Source of the DNA: Bacteroidales bacterium
Lineage (GTDB): Bacteria; Bacteroidota; Bacteroidia; Bacteroidales; Muribaculaceae
Length of the DNA stretch: 10,674 nucleotides
Assembly: GCA_004552725.1 (NCBI GenBank)
Contig: SFNM01000066.1
Span: 1 to 10,674 of the forward strand
Direction: 5' to 3'
This document shows positions 1 through 7,699 of this stretch, in pieces (the stretch's first letter is position 1; every line of letters begins with the position of its first letter). The notes below the pieces were generated by a model. That model did not search any database and was not told where the DNA came from. It saw nothing but the letters and a program-made list of their open reading frames with translations. The position numbers and the translations under genes were made by a program.

Positions 1-851
1 AATACGCGGTGGAGTCGCTCAGGTATGTTATTTAGTTTACTACTTATTATATAAAGCATTACAAACCCTAAGCATCCGGTAATGGGCAACGTCAGCACAT
101 CAATCAGTTCTCCGCGATTATTCATACCGTGAAGGTGTAAAATAGCGGCTCCGACTAACGCTGCAAAACATGCCGTGGCGAGCCACATCGACCGAGGAAG
201 ACGGTGCTCAATGCGTTGAAACAATACGCCGATGGCAAAAAATGCTATCCCCCATATCTCGCGCATACCACCATTAGGTATGGTGCTGATTTTTAGTTTA
301 TTGGCAATGAACAAAGCAGCAAAAGCCAACGTGCTCGCCAATATGATGCTTACCGATGCTGTTGGGGAAAAGTGAGTGCGCTCGTCGAGAAGTTTGTATA
401 GCAACATAAAAACTATTGATGCCACTAATAGTCCGCGGAAGAACCAGAAGGCACCGGCCATAAACTCGTCGTATCCGCTCATTGAGGTGAATATCAATAC
501 AATGCGCTGCAAGGCTGAGTGCCACGAATAGGGGTGGGTGACTCCTCCTGTCCAGTTGCCATACTCTTCGTTGAGGATACCGAAATAGAAAAATACGTTG
601 TGAAGGAGTAAGAACATAATACTCCACTTCACCATTGGCAGATATAAGCCTTTGAAGCGCTTGGCGCAAAATTCCCATGGCTGTTGGATGTATTTACGTT
701 GAAAGAAATACCCGGCAGCGATGAAAAACACGGGCATGTGAAACGTATATATGAAGTTGGTAATCAGTTCCGGGGCTTCAGCATGCCCGATAACCATGAG
801 AATGATAGCCAACGCTTTGATAATAGAAAAAGTAGTGTTGCGAGCGCCCAT
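1..851 (-). CDS. Acyltransferase family 3 membrane protein, 3' end cut by window edge
   Basis: This gene reads leftwards from an ATG at 851-849 and stays open to the window edge, giving about 283 codons without a stop. It looks like a multi-pass inner-membrane acyltransferase of the acyltransferase-3 (OafA/WecH/NodX-like) family, which adds acyl groups to surface sugars. The N-terminus shows the family signature: a charged start, a first membrane helix ending in IGHA with the conserved His at residue 23, then FHMPVFFIAAGYFF around residues 37-50, the usual 'F-x-MP-hFF' second helix. Further hydrophobic stretches separated by short loops follow. Full-length members have about 320-380 residues, so the last helices lie outside. 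The start is supported by a Bacteroidetes promoter ending 17 bp upstream. The substrate cannot be told. Family assignment is firm; the specific role is unknown. Confidence 0.85.
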   Translation of the reverse strand, partial: MGARNTTFSIIKALAIILMVIGHAEAPELITNFIYTFHMPVFFIAAGYFFQRKYIQQPWEFCAKRFKGLYLPMVKWSIMFLLLHNVFFYFGILNEEYGNWTGGVTHPYSWHSALQRIVLIFTSMSGYDEFMAGAFWFFRGLLVASIVFMLLYKLLDERTHFSPTASVSIILASTLAFAALFIANKLKISTIPNGGMREIWGIAFFAIGVLFQRIEHRLPRSMWLATACFAALVGAAILHLHGMNNRGELIDVLTLPITGCLGFVMLYIISSKLNNIPERLHRV

Positions 852-868
852 AAATATTGTTTTGTTTA

Positions 869-900
869 CAAAGTTACGCCTTTCTGCAGTTTTTTGCAAG
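869..900 (-). promoter_or_regulatory. Bacteroidetes-type promoter of the acyltransferase gene
   Basis: On the minus strand TAACTTTG (876-869) matches the -7 consensus TAnnTTTG. CTTG (900-897) lies 20 bp upstream as a -33-like element. The distance to the ATG at 851 implies a leader of roughly 10-15 nt with no clear Shine-Dalgarno. A small palindrome, TTTTTGC-AA-GCAAAAA (about 891-906), overlaps the -33 element and could be an operator, but this is only a possibility. Confidence 0.6.
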
Positions 901-1120
901 CAAAAATTTCACCTTACAAATATTTTTTATCGGCAAGTGGCAATCATGGCATAACACATCCTGAATAATTATCGGATTTGCTCAAATTGCAACTTGCTGA
1001 TATCAGATATTTTACATGCTTTTGCTCGTTGCCGTCATAGCAGCCTTTGCTTAAATCTTCTAAGGACCGACTTCACTGAATCTCTGCCGAAACATCAAGA
1101 TTTTAACGCACTTTGAAAAG
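901..1120. other. Intergenic stretch without a recognisable gene
   Basis: This is the non-coding part of the gap between the phosphoesterase stop and the acyltransferase promoter. Only very short reading frames (under 30 codons) occur, and none looks like a known protein. A 10-bp palindrome, CTGATATCAG, lies near position 1000. I see no RNA gene. Confidence 0.5.
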
Positions 1121-1172
1121 CAAATCCATCTCATAAATTTGTCATTAATGACACTTTTATGAAATGGATTTG
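1121..1172 (-). terminator. Long inverted repeat, probable terminator of the phosphoesterase gene
   Basis: A 52-nt near-perfect palindrome is centred between 1146 and 1147. Its two 26-nt arms match at 23 positions; mismatches are the pairs 1130/1163, 1138/1155 and 1139/1154. The outer arm is CAAATCCAT/ATGGATTTG and the centre is GTCATTAATGAC. It begins 17 bp beyond the phosphoesterase stop. On the minus strand it is followed by GCTTTTC, a short T-rich tract. Position and shape suit an intrinsic terminator or 3'-end stabilising hairpin. The stem is unusually long and AT-rich, so a remnant of a small mobile repeat is an alternative. Confidence 0.55.
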
Positions 1173-1188
1173 TTTATTAGAACGTAGA

Positions 1189-3006
1189 TTACTTGCGCGA
1201 GATGCGGAAGATGGTGCCTTCAATTAGTGAGACGTAAATGTCGCGAGTAGCAGGGTCTACGTCGATGCCGTTGACTTCGCTCACTCCCAGAGGAAGGCTC
1301 CAAAGCAGGGTGTGAGTGGCTGGGTCAACAGCGGAGATGATGCCGCGACGCGAGCCGGCATATACGATGCCGTCGACTTCAGCCACGATGCAGGGGGCAT
1401 GCTCGTAGCCCAATCCAAGGTCGACTTGCCACAGCATATTGAAGGTGTCGGATGTGGCATCAACGGCTACCAAGAAGCCGTCCATAGTTTTGGCATAAAT
1501 GCGACTGTAATCTTCGCTGTGGCCGAGGCTTTCGCGATATTTCACACTGTTGTCGCGCCAGATTTGTCGTCCGGTAGCGCGGTCGAGGGCTGTCATATAT
1601 CGGTCGGGCGCTACGACAAACACCTTGTCGGAGGTAATCACCGGCACCACATTGCCCGGACCAAGCATGTTGGCCGCCTTACCATTGTTCCACACCCAAC
1701 GCAAGCGTCCGGTGGCCAAGTCGAGGCAACGAAGGTTGGTGTCCCATGCGCCAAACACCAAGTCGCGACCATCTACGGCCGGTGCGGCTTGGCAGTAATT
1801 AAATATTGAGTCATATTCCCAAATAAGTTTGCCGGAGTTGGCATTGCGCAGTTCGATACGCTTGTAGCCGCCTTGTACCCATCCTTTTTCGGTCATTAAG
1901 CCATCGGCAACGTATGGTACTTCGGGCGCAGTGAATTTAACTCGTCGACCTGAAGCGATATCGACCATTGCAATTCCGGCTGGGTTGGGGAAGGCTACGT
2001 GACCACGGCGCAACACCATCGGACGCGAGAAGATGGATACTCCCAAAGGTACGGACCATTGTTGTTGGCCGCTCCGTTTGTCGATGCAGCGGGCTTGACC
2101 CACGGAGTTGCCGAAATAGATATTGCGCTCGTCGAAGGCGATGCGGGTGAATACCGAGGCGCTGTCGGCCCACACTTTTGCTACTTCGAAGCCTTCGGGT
2201 TGTTGCCATTCGGGGCGAGAGATTTCTATAGGTTTATGCTCGGTGCAGACGGCGAAGGCGAACTTGGCCTCCGGCTCGCAGCCGAGGCGCTTGTTGTAGA
2301 TATGTACCCATTGACGGTCAATGTCGACGATTGAGTACCCGTAGTCGTCGCCGTCGCCCATCTTCAGAGCACGCACCATGGCACCCTCGATGTCGCCGCC
2401 TTGGTAGCGAATCCAGCGGTGATAGTGACCATTGATGTGAGCCACCACGGCATAGTCAGCCAGCACGTTCACGTAGTCCTGCCAGTTGTCGAGGTCATCC
2501 TTCAGCGGATAGTGGTTAATGGAGAGCACGCGGCGCCCTTTGTACTGTTCCAAGGTCGAACGCAACCAATGCAAGTCTTCTTGCTTAATATGGCCGTCGC
2601 CCATCTTCATGTACGGACCGCAACTGATGCCTACTACGACTAATGAGTCGAGGTCAACAACAAAACGGTCGTTGCCCCAGGTATCGAACACCGTCTTGGT
2701 GGCGCTTTGGCTCCAAGTGAGTTCGTGGTTGCCGGGAATTACAGCAAGTGGGTGTTTGATTTGGCTGAGAATGGAATTGACATTAGCCAACTCGGTGTCG
2801 CTACCTTCGTTGGTCATGTCGCCGGCCATTATCACTAAGTCGAATGGTTGAGAATTAATTTCTTCCACTACGGCACGAAGGGCTGTGTCGCGGTCGTTGC
2901 CGGGAGTGACGTGCACATCGGCCAGCACGGCGATGTGTTGGGCACTGGCATTAATGGCCACCATGGCCATCATAGCTACTGCAAAGAGTTTCATAAAGTG
3001 TTTCAT
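1189..3006 (-). CDS. Secreted metallophosphoesterase with PQQ-like beta-propeller
   Basis: A 605-residue exported protein with two domains. Residues 1-22 form a signal peptide (KHF start, hydrophobic core, cleavage about ASA|Q). Residues 24-200 are a calcineurin-like metallophosphoesterase with all the metal-ligand motifs: D30-x-H32, G62-D63, G92-N93-H94-E95, N164-H165 and G193-H194-Y195-H196. Residues about 285-605 carry roughly seven blades of a PQQ/quinoprotein-like propeller, seen as repeated 'x-hD-x-x-[ST]G-x-x-x-W' strands near 308-317, 428-437, 474-483, 515-526 and 560-569. The catalytic half should hydrolyse a phosphomonoester or phosphodiester in the periplasm or outside the cell; the propeller probably binds a partner or substrate. 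The gene starts 23 bp after the upstream ATPase stop and shows no promoter of its own, so the two may be co-transcribed. Substrate unknown; domain calls are firm. A second Met at residue 5 is an alternative start. Confidence 0.88.
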   Translation of the reverse strand: MKHFMKLFAVAMMAMVAINASAQHIAVLADVHVTPGNDRDTALRAVVEEINSQPFDLVIMAGDMTNEGSDTELANVNSILSQIKHPLAVIPGNHELTWSQSATKTVFDTWGNDRFVVDLDSLVVVGISCGPYMKMGDGHIKQEDLHWLRSTLEQYKGRRVLSINHYPLKDDLDNWQDYVNVLADYAVVAHINGHYHRWIRYQGGDIEGAMVRALKMGDGDDYGYSIVDIDRQWVHIYNKRLGCEPEAKFAFAVCTEHKPIEISRPEWQQPEGFEVAKVWADSASVFTRIAFDERNIYFGNSVGQARCIDKRSGQQQWSVPLGVSIFSRPMVLRRGHVAFPNPAGIAMVDIASGRRVKFTAPEVPYVADGLMTEKGWVQGGYKRIELRNANSGKLIWEYDSIFNYCQAAPAVDGRDLVFGAWDTNLRCLDLATGRLRWVWNNGKAANMLGPGNVVPVITSDKVFVVAPDRYMTALDRATGRQIWRDNSVKYRESLGHSEDYSRIYAKTMDGFLVAVDATSDTFNMLWQVDLGLGYEHAPCIVAEVDGIVYAGSRRGIISAVDPATHTLLWSLPLGVSEVNGIDVDPATRDIYVSLIEGTIFRISRK

Positions 3007-3029
3007 GGTTGTAATATAGATTGTTAGGT

Positions 3030-4382
3030 TTATAGTAGTGGGGTCATGTACAGCGGCAGATAAACGATGCCGTTGCGCTCAGACAAATCACCGGAGTGAA
3101 GCACGTAGGACATGTCGATATGCTGTCCATACTTCGCGATACATTTTTGCAGCGAAGTGATAGTGTAGCGAGTGGTTGATTTTACCTCGATGATGGATAT
3201 GTTATGCCGCGAGGTGATGCGGCTCTTGGCGATTAGGAAGTCGATTTCCATACGCTCGGCAGCATCGTCTTTGTCATACTTTGAGAAGAAGAACAAACGA
3301 TGCCCGGCGGCTCGCAGCATTTGTGCCACCAAGTTTTCCACAATCATACCGCTGTTGAACTCCAACTTGTCGGTGAGAATTTTCGCATAAAGATTCTCTG
3401 AGGGAATATCATTTTCGCTGAAGGCATGCGACAGTAGCAACCCGGTATCGGCCATATAGCATTTGAGCGTAGCACTATCTTCGTTGAGTCCCAACCCGAT
3501 GTTGGGTGCTGTGGTGTTGTATGCCATATTCACAATCATTGCATCGGCGAGCCAGAAGAAGGATGTTTCGTAATCGCGCATTCGCGCATCTTGCTGTAGC
3601 GCTTTGAGTTGAAACTTCTTCTCATGCTGCTGAAGCTGCGAGGGGATGGTGTCGAACACGTTGGTCACCTTGGCTTGATAGCCGGCTGCGAATTTGTGTA
3701 TATCATTGCGATACAGCTTCAGAATCTGACGCTTCGCATAGTCTACTTGGGCGAAATCGCGTGTGTCGACATACTTTTGCACCGCTTGCGGCATACCGCC
3801 CACGATGATATATTGGCGCAACAGATCCATGGCGCGGCGGTGCATCAGCTGTCCAAGCGGCTGACGGCGCTCATAGTTTGAAGCAATGAGCGGCATCAGC
3901 GTTTCATCGCCCATCGCCCACAGGAACTCCTCGAAATCCATGGGGTGGAGCAACATTTCTTCCTCCTCTGAAGGGATAACAATGTTCTCCACGTTCTTCT
4001 TTATCGACATCAACGACCCGGTTTCGATGTAGTCGTACCGGCCATCTTCAACCAAGTATTTGATGGCAGCGCGTGCTCGCGGATAGAGCTGCACTTCATC
4101 AAACACTATCACCGATTCGCGTCGGTAAAGCGTGGTGTGCGTCAACGCGCTCAGGTACACGAAGAACGTGTCCAAATCATCGAGATATAGGTCGAACAAC
4201 TCGGTGATTTTGGCGCTCGTTTTGTTGAAATCGATGATGATGTGACTGCGATATTCGCGCCGGGCAAACTCCCGCGCGATGTAGCTCTTGCCCACGCGCC
4301 GAGCGCCGTTAATCAGCACGGCTGACTCGCCACCTCGCAATTGCTTCCATTTCAACAATTTATCGTAGATTTTTCTTTTCAT
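3030..4382 (-). CDS. AAA-type ATPase with DUF4143 (AAA_14-DUF4143 family)
   Basis: A 450-residue cytoplasmic protein of the AAA_14/DUF4143 ATPase family, common in several copies in Bacteroidetes and of unknown cellular role. Visible motifs: Walker A GARRVGKS at 26-33, Walker B VIVFDEVQ at 91-98 with D95/E96, and a sensor-like TGS at 121-123. The 'HPMDFEEFLWA' stretch near 146-156 is where family members usually have 'YPLSFEEFL'. The C-terminal DUF4143 part contains E379-I-D381 and E399-V-K401, the spacing of a PD-(D/E)xK-like nuclease fold; whether it cuts nucleic acid is not established. Length is typical and the frame intact. It has its own strong promoter 97 bp upstream, with direct repeats in between, and its stop lies 23 bp before the phosphoesterase gene. 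The family is often annotated only as 'ATP-binding protein'; a regulatory or defence-like role would be speculation. Confidence 0.88.
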   Translation of the reverse strand: MKRKIYDKLLKWKQLRGGESAVLINGARRVGKSYIAREFARREYRSHIIIDFNKTSAKITELFDLYLDDLDTFFVYLSALTHTTLYRRESVIVFDEVQLYPRARAAIKYLVEDGRYDYIETGSLMSIKKNVENIVIPSEEEEMLLHPMDFEEFLWAMGDETLMPLIASNYERRQPLGQLMHRRAMDLLRQYIIVGGMPQAVQKYVDTRDFAQVDYAKRQILKLYRNDIHKFAAGYQAKVTNVFDTIPSQLQQHEKKFQLKALQQDARMRDYETSFFWLADAMIVNMAYNTTAPNIGLGLNEDSATLKCYMADTGLLLSHAFSENDIPSENLYAKILTDKLEFNSGMIVENLVAQMLRAAGHRLFFFSKYDKDDAAERMEIDFLIAKSRITSRHNISIIEVKSTTRYTITSLQKCIAKYGQHIDMSYVLHSGDLSERNGIVYLPLYMTPLL

Positions 4383-4386
4383 ATTG

Positions 4387-4524
4387 CACGTATCCGCGAT
4401 TATTATTACAGTGATTTTACACGTATCCGCGATTATTGTAAAGGCAAATTCTACACCTATCCGCGATTATCGCACCTGCAAATTTACAACTAATTTTCGA
4501 AACATCAAAATATCCGCGTATAGT
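4387..4524 (-). repeat. Direct repeat array in the leader of the DUF4143 ATPase gene
   Basis: Three copies of an 18-bp unit occur upstream of the ATPase ATG. In plus-strand reading, 4387-4404 and 4420-4437 are identical (cacgtatccgcgattatt). Copy 4454-4471 differs at two positions. A partial fourth (tatccgcg core at 4511-4518, aligned unit 4507-4524) lies 53 bp further and abuts the -33 element. The first three are spaced 33 and 34 bp, close to three helical turns. Copies 1-3 lie downstream of the predicted transcription start, with copy 1 ending 4 bp before the ATG, so they would be both DNA sites and part of the mRNA leader. Tandem operators or an RNA-binding array are both possible. Confidence 0.8.
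4479..4509 (-). promoter_or_regulatory. Consensus Bacteroidetes promoter of the ATPase gene
   Basis: On the minus strand TTTG (4509-4506) is followed after exactly 19 bp by TAAATTTG (4486-4479), a full match to the -33/-7 consensus. Transcription should begin near 4472, at the edge of the third direct repeat, giving a leader of about 90 nt. The partial fourth repeat lies immediately upstream of the -33 element. Confidence 0.75.
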
Positions 4525-4536
4525 TTCCACTATTTT

Positions 4537-5166
4537 TTATGGCATTTCGAGCAGTTCGGCCTTCGGGAAGTGCTTGGCGAGGTATCGCTGCACAAATCCG
4601 AGCGTGTCGGCGGTGATTTCCGGATCGTAGTCGAAATGATGGTTAAAAATCACGTAGGCCAATTCGCATCCGCGGCGTTCGATGGCTTCCAGAGCAAGTA
4701 TGGTATGGTTAATAGACCCCAAACGACTGTTAGTCACTAACACCATAGGCAAATTGCGTTCCGCCGGATAGTCGATAGTGAAGTAATCATCAGTGAGAGG
4801 TACCATCAACCCGCCGGCTCCTTCGATAATGAGCACGTCGTAGCGTTCGGCAAGTAGTCGGCGACTGCGGTCGATTGCCTCAATGTCGATAGTGCGACCA
4901 TCGAGACGTGCTGCCAATTGTGGCGAGCAAGGGTGGGTGAAGATTTGTGGTGCGGTAGTGAGGTCGCGGTCTTCCGGAAGGGGGGCGATACCCATAAGGC
5001 GACGGTGTGCCTCAATATCCTCCGAGAAACCAACACATCCGGTCTGCACAAATTTTTGTGTTGCGACCGACAGTCCTTGGCTCATAAATCTGCGAGCCAG
5101 GAATGCGGTGGCGTATGTTTTGCCGGCATCGGTGTCGATGCCGCTGAGAAAATATGTACGGCTCAT
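4537..5166 (-). CDS. bioD: Dethiobiotin synthetase BioD
   Basis: BioD is the ATP-dependent carboxylase that closes the ureido ring of 7,8-diaminopelargonic acid (DAPA) to give dethiobiotin, the step before BioB. The chosen start (5166) gives 209 residues beginning MSRTYFLSG, which aligns with the usual BioD start. A Met ten codons upstream (5196) is in frame but lies inside the preceding gene. P-loop at 9-17 is GIDTDAGKT, the BioD form of Walker A. KFVQTG at 38-43 corresponds to the 'KPVxTG' motif, and EGAGGLMVPL at 115-124 is the second signature. The length is slightly shorter than the 225-residue E. coli protein. The start codon overlaps the stop of the upstream bioG-bioC gene as ATGA, indicating translational coupling. 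It is the last gene of the operon; the following 154 bp hold the ATPase promoter and repeats. Only a weak hairpin (ATAGT-GGAA-ACTAT, 4521-4534) follows its stop. Confidence 0.95.
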   Translation of the reverse strand: MSRTYFLSGIDTDAGKTYATAFLARRFMSQGLSVATQKFVQTGCVGFSEDIEAHRRLMGIAPLPEDRDLTTAPQIFTHPCSPQLAARLDGRTIDIEAIDRSRRLLAERYDVLIIEGAGGLMVPLTDDYFTIDYPAERNLPMVLVTNSRLGSINHTILALEAIERRGCELAYVIFNHHFDYDPEITADTLGFVQRYLAKHFPKAELLEMP

Positions 5167-6581
5167 GCTTTGCGAAGTATTAGGATTAGCGGACAATAAG
5201 TGAGATGGTAGCGACCATCAAGCATCATTGGAAATTTGCGCAAGATTTCACGCGTGTTGACTTCGCCGCGCGAGGTGCGCCCCAACGAATTTACACCGGT
5301 GAGTTTCAAGTGGCGTAGAGCGTCGGCAGCAGTGGCAAAGTCGAGGTCACGTTGAAAAGCGTAAGCATCTTCTATCTCCAATCCGGCCGCACGGGCTATG
5401 AATTTCCAACGCTCGGCAGTGAGGAGAGGCAACGCGTTGTGGGTGATATCGGTGACTTGATGCAGATTTCCGTAGCAATATGTCGACAACACGGCATAGC
5501 CCTCTGGCCGAAGCACACGCGCACATTGCTGCATAAAGTTGTCGGGCGAATTAAACCAATGAATAGTTGAGGCCGAGAAAATGAACCCCAACGACTCGCT
5601 CTCCAGCGAGCGCAATTTCAGTTCGGCATCGCATCGCACGAAATTAGCCCGTTGACGCAATGCTGCCGGACAGTCGGCTGCGATATCCCACAAGTAAAGA
5701 GAAGCCTTTGGTGCAATAGCGGCTAAGCGACGCGACAGTTCGCCGCTGCCACTACCGATTTCCAGAATATCGCCGGGATAATCGGCCAATTGGCGTACAA
5801 TCCCACGTCCCAACCGCGCTATCATTATGTCGACCACTTGGCGCTGCACATCGGCATTAGCCTCGTAGGATGCTGTGCCGGCGGCAAAACGTTGTTGCAT
5901 AGCCTCTTTGTCGATGAAATATCGATCGACTAACGACGAGAAGTCTACAAAGTGCCCGCCCATCATCATTTCCACGATGGTGGCTTCGCCTTCGGTGCAA
6001 TCACCGCTATGCCACGCATGTTGTTGATTGATAGGTGGAAAAATGCGGTCGTTTTTACTGATAATAGCCACGTCCCAATGGATATGCGTGGAAGTATGCA
6101 ATATCTGTCGGTCGGCAATCGCTTGCAATTCGTCGCGCAACTCTTCTATGGGTCGTTGCGGCCTATGTTGATTGAACAACTCAAAATCTTCAGCGGTGTC
6201 GCACATCCGGCGGAAAAATTTGGCCAAAGTGCGTTCATTCAGCCCGTTGAGCGTGCCGAAATAGATTGCTTCGGGTATGCCGTTAGTGTCGTCTATTGGG
6301 CGTAGTGTGCCATTTACGGCAATGCGGCAGGTGATTTTATAGCCGATTGCCTGTGTGGTTTGTGATGCGGCATACACACCCATCGACCATGCCATCAAGC
6401 ATATTTCTTCGTAACTCTCGCACACTCTCCAGTCGATGTGGAATGTGCGATAATCCCACACTACCATCACATCGTAGCCCGGACGGCGTATTTCGCTGAA
6501 TACATTAGCGTCCATGCCCCATCCGGCAAAGATGAGTAGCAAACGATGTGAACCGGTGTCGGATATTAATTGGTATTTCAT
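5163..6581 (-). CDS. bioC: BioG-BioC fusion: pimeloyl-ACP methyl ester esterase plus malonyl-ACP O-methyltransferase
   Basis: A 472-residue fusion that both opens and closes synthesis of the pimeloyl chain. Residues 1-215 match the BioG (DUF452) alpha/beta hydrolase: FAGWGMD at 18-24, nucleophile elbow AWSMG with S66, a likely acid D177 in SKNDRIFP and a likely base H210 in GGHF. This half should cleave the methyl ester of pimeloyl-ACP. Residues about 225-472 match BioC: SAM-binding motif I LEIGSGSG at 273-280, acidic end of beta-2 near D299, FSASTIHWF at 335-343, RVLRPEGYAVLST at 355-367 and the BioC-like LKLTGVNSLGRT at 425-436. This half methylates malonyl-ACP so that fatty acid synthesis accepts it as primer. 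The order is esterase first, methyltransferase second. The ATG overlaps the bioF stop (ATGA) and the TGA overlaps the bioD ATG. Both active sites look intact. Confidence 0.92.
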   Translation of the reverse strand: MKYQLISDTGSHRLLLIFAGWGMDANVFSEIRRPGYDVMVVWDYRTFHIDWRVCESYEEICLMAWSMGVYAASQTTQAIGYKITCRIAVNGTLRPIDDTNGIPEAIYFGTLNGLNERTLAKFFRRMCDTAEDFELFNQHRPQRPIEELRDELQAIADRQILHTSTHIHWDVAIISKNDRIFPPINQQHAWHSGDCTEGEATIVEMMMGGHFVDFSSLVDRYFIDKEAMQQRFAAGTASYEANADVQRQVVDIMIARLGRGIVRQLADYPGDILEIGSGSGELSRRLAAIAPKASLYLWDIAADCPAALRQRANFVRCDAELKLRSLESESLGFIFSASTIHWFNSPDNFMQQCARVLRPEGYAVLSTYCYGNLHQVTDITHNALPLLTAERWKFIARAAGLEIEDAYAFQRDLDFATAADALRHLKLTGVNSLGRTSRGEVNTREILRKFPMMLDGRYHLTYCPLILILRKA

Positions 6582-7699
6582 TTTTTGTTAATGATAGGTA
6601 GTATTTGACCCAATCGCAATATTTCACATTCGGGGATAGCGGCTGAGAGACTAAATCGCAAGCGCTCGGTGCCGGGCGGAACGGTAGGTGTGCGGATGGG
6701 TAGCACTTTGAAGCCTTCGTTGAGCAACTTCCACGACAGTTCCACTGCTCCGCTCGCATCGCCCACAATTAATGGTCGGATATGGCTGGCCGGGCCGCCG
6801 GGGATGATGTCAGCGAGCATCTTGGCTCGCAGTTGCAATTGTTGTCGCACGGAGTCGGCTTGCAGTGAGTGTCCCCAAATGAATTTGCTCCACCGAGCAC
6901 ACAGCGGAGGCATAGCGGTGGAAAAAATCAAACTGCGAGCGCGATTTACCATAAAATCACGCATCCCTTTCGACAAAATGGCAAAAGCTCCGGTTGATGC
7001 CAACGCTTTGCCTAATGTTCCTACTAATATGTCTACATCATTTAATATACCACATCGCGCCGACTCGCCCAATCCCCCAGGACCTACTGCGCCAACGGCA
7101 TGGGCTTCGTCAACGTATAGCAATAATTGCTCGTGATAGCGGCGGCGTAAGTTGGCAATCGCAGACAGGTCGGCATAGTCGCCGTCCATACTGTATACGC
7201 TTTCAACCACTACCAAAATTGTGGAATACTTGGCCAAATTACGCTCTATCAATCGCTCTAAGTGGGTTAAATCGTTATGGCGGAAGCGCTCAAACGGCGC
7301 GCCGGACAACTTGATGCCGTCGATGATTGAGGCATGCACCAAGCGGTCGGCCACAATAAGTGTATGGCCGTCGCTGGCTATCGCCGACACCAATCCGGTG
7401 TTGGCATGGTAGCCACTATTGAATAGCAATGCCGCGCGGCCTCCGTAACTATCGCTCAACACGCTTTCCAGCGCGGTAAAATCCTTTTGGTAAAGCGAGA
7501 GTAAGCGCGAAGCCGATGCGCTCATAATCATTGCTTGTGGATTTTGTTCGGCAAAGAATTGCTCGCGCAAGCGAGTGTCTATACCAAACCCCAGATAGTC
7601 GTTGGATGATAAGTCCACATAACCATCGGCATCTTCCGTCGGTATTGAACGAAAGTTGCCCGCCTCGCGAATGGATGTCAAAGTGGCATTAATGTCCAT
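6578..7699 (-). CDS. bioF: 8-amino-7-oxononanoate synthase BioF
   Basis: BioF is the PLP enzyme that condenses pimeloyl-ACP (or -CoA) with L-alanine to give 8-amino-7-oxononanoate (KAPA). The 373-residue protein has the alpha-oxoamine synthase signatures: SSNDYLGF at 31-38, the H124 of DRLVHAS that stacks on PLP, SVYSMDGD at 167-174, DEAHAVGAVGPGGLG at 197-211, and the PLP lysine K231 in GTLGKALAS. Length is close to the roughly 384 residues of E. coli BioF. The ATG lies inside the bioA coding end (11-bp overlap) and the TGA overlaps the next ATG, so it is tightly coupled on both sides. A closely related enzyme, glycine C-acetyltransferase (Kbl), shares these motifs, but the operon context settles the BioF call. 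Confidence 0.95.
   Translation of the reverse strand: MDINATLTSIREAGNFRSIPTEDADGYVDLSSNDYLGFGIDTRLREQFFAEQNPQAMIMSASASRLLSLYQKDFTALESVLSDSYGGRAALLFNSGYHANTGLVSAIASDGHTLIVADRLVHASIIDGIKLSGAPFERFRHNDLTHLERLIERNLAKYSTILVVVESVYSMDGDYADLSAIANLRRRYHEQLLLYVDEAHAVGAVGPGGLGESARCGILNDVDILVGTLGKALASTGAFAILSKGMRDFMVNRARSLIFSTAMPPLCARWSKFIWGHSLQADSVRQQLQLRAKMLADIIPGGPASHIRPLIVGDASGAVELSWKLLNEGFKVLPIRTPTVPPGTERLRFSLSAAIPECEILRLGQILPIINKK

Noticed and set aside
298..678. Minus-strand reading frame of 126 codons
   Set aside because: It is an out-of-frame shadow of the acyltransferase, whose true frame is open from 851 to the left edge with clear family motifs.
864..871. BirA-like half site TTGTAAAC upstream of the acyltransferase
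   Set aside because: No inverted partner lies at the expected distance and the site is not near the bio genes, so it is probably chance in AT-rich DNA.
4387..4524. Possible CRISPR array
   Set aside because: Units are only 18 bp with 15-16 bp between them, there are three to four copies, the last is poor, and no cas gene is near. The array lies in a promoter/leader.
4384..4740. Plus-strand reading frame of 118 codons starting with TTG
   Set aside because: It runs through the repeat array and antisense to bioD, and the translation only reflects the repeats (HVSAII twice) and the bioD complement.
5167..5196. Longer bioD start at 5196 giving ten extra residues
   Set aside because: The extension lies inside the bioG-bioC coding end, while the ATG at 5166 forms an ATGA overlap and matches the normal BioD start.
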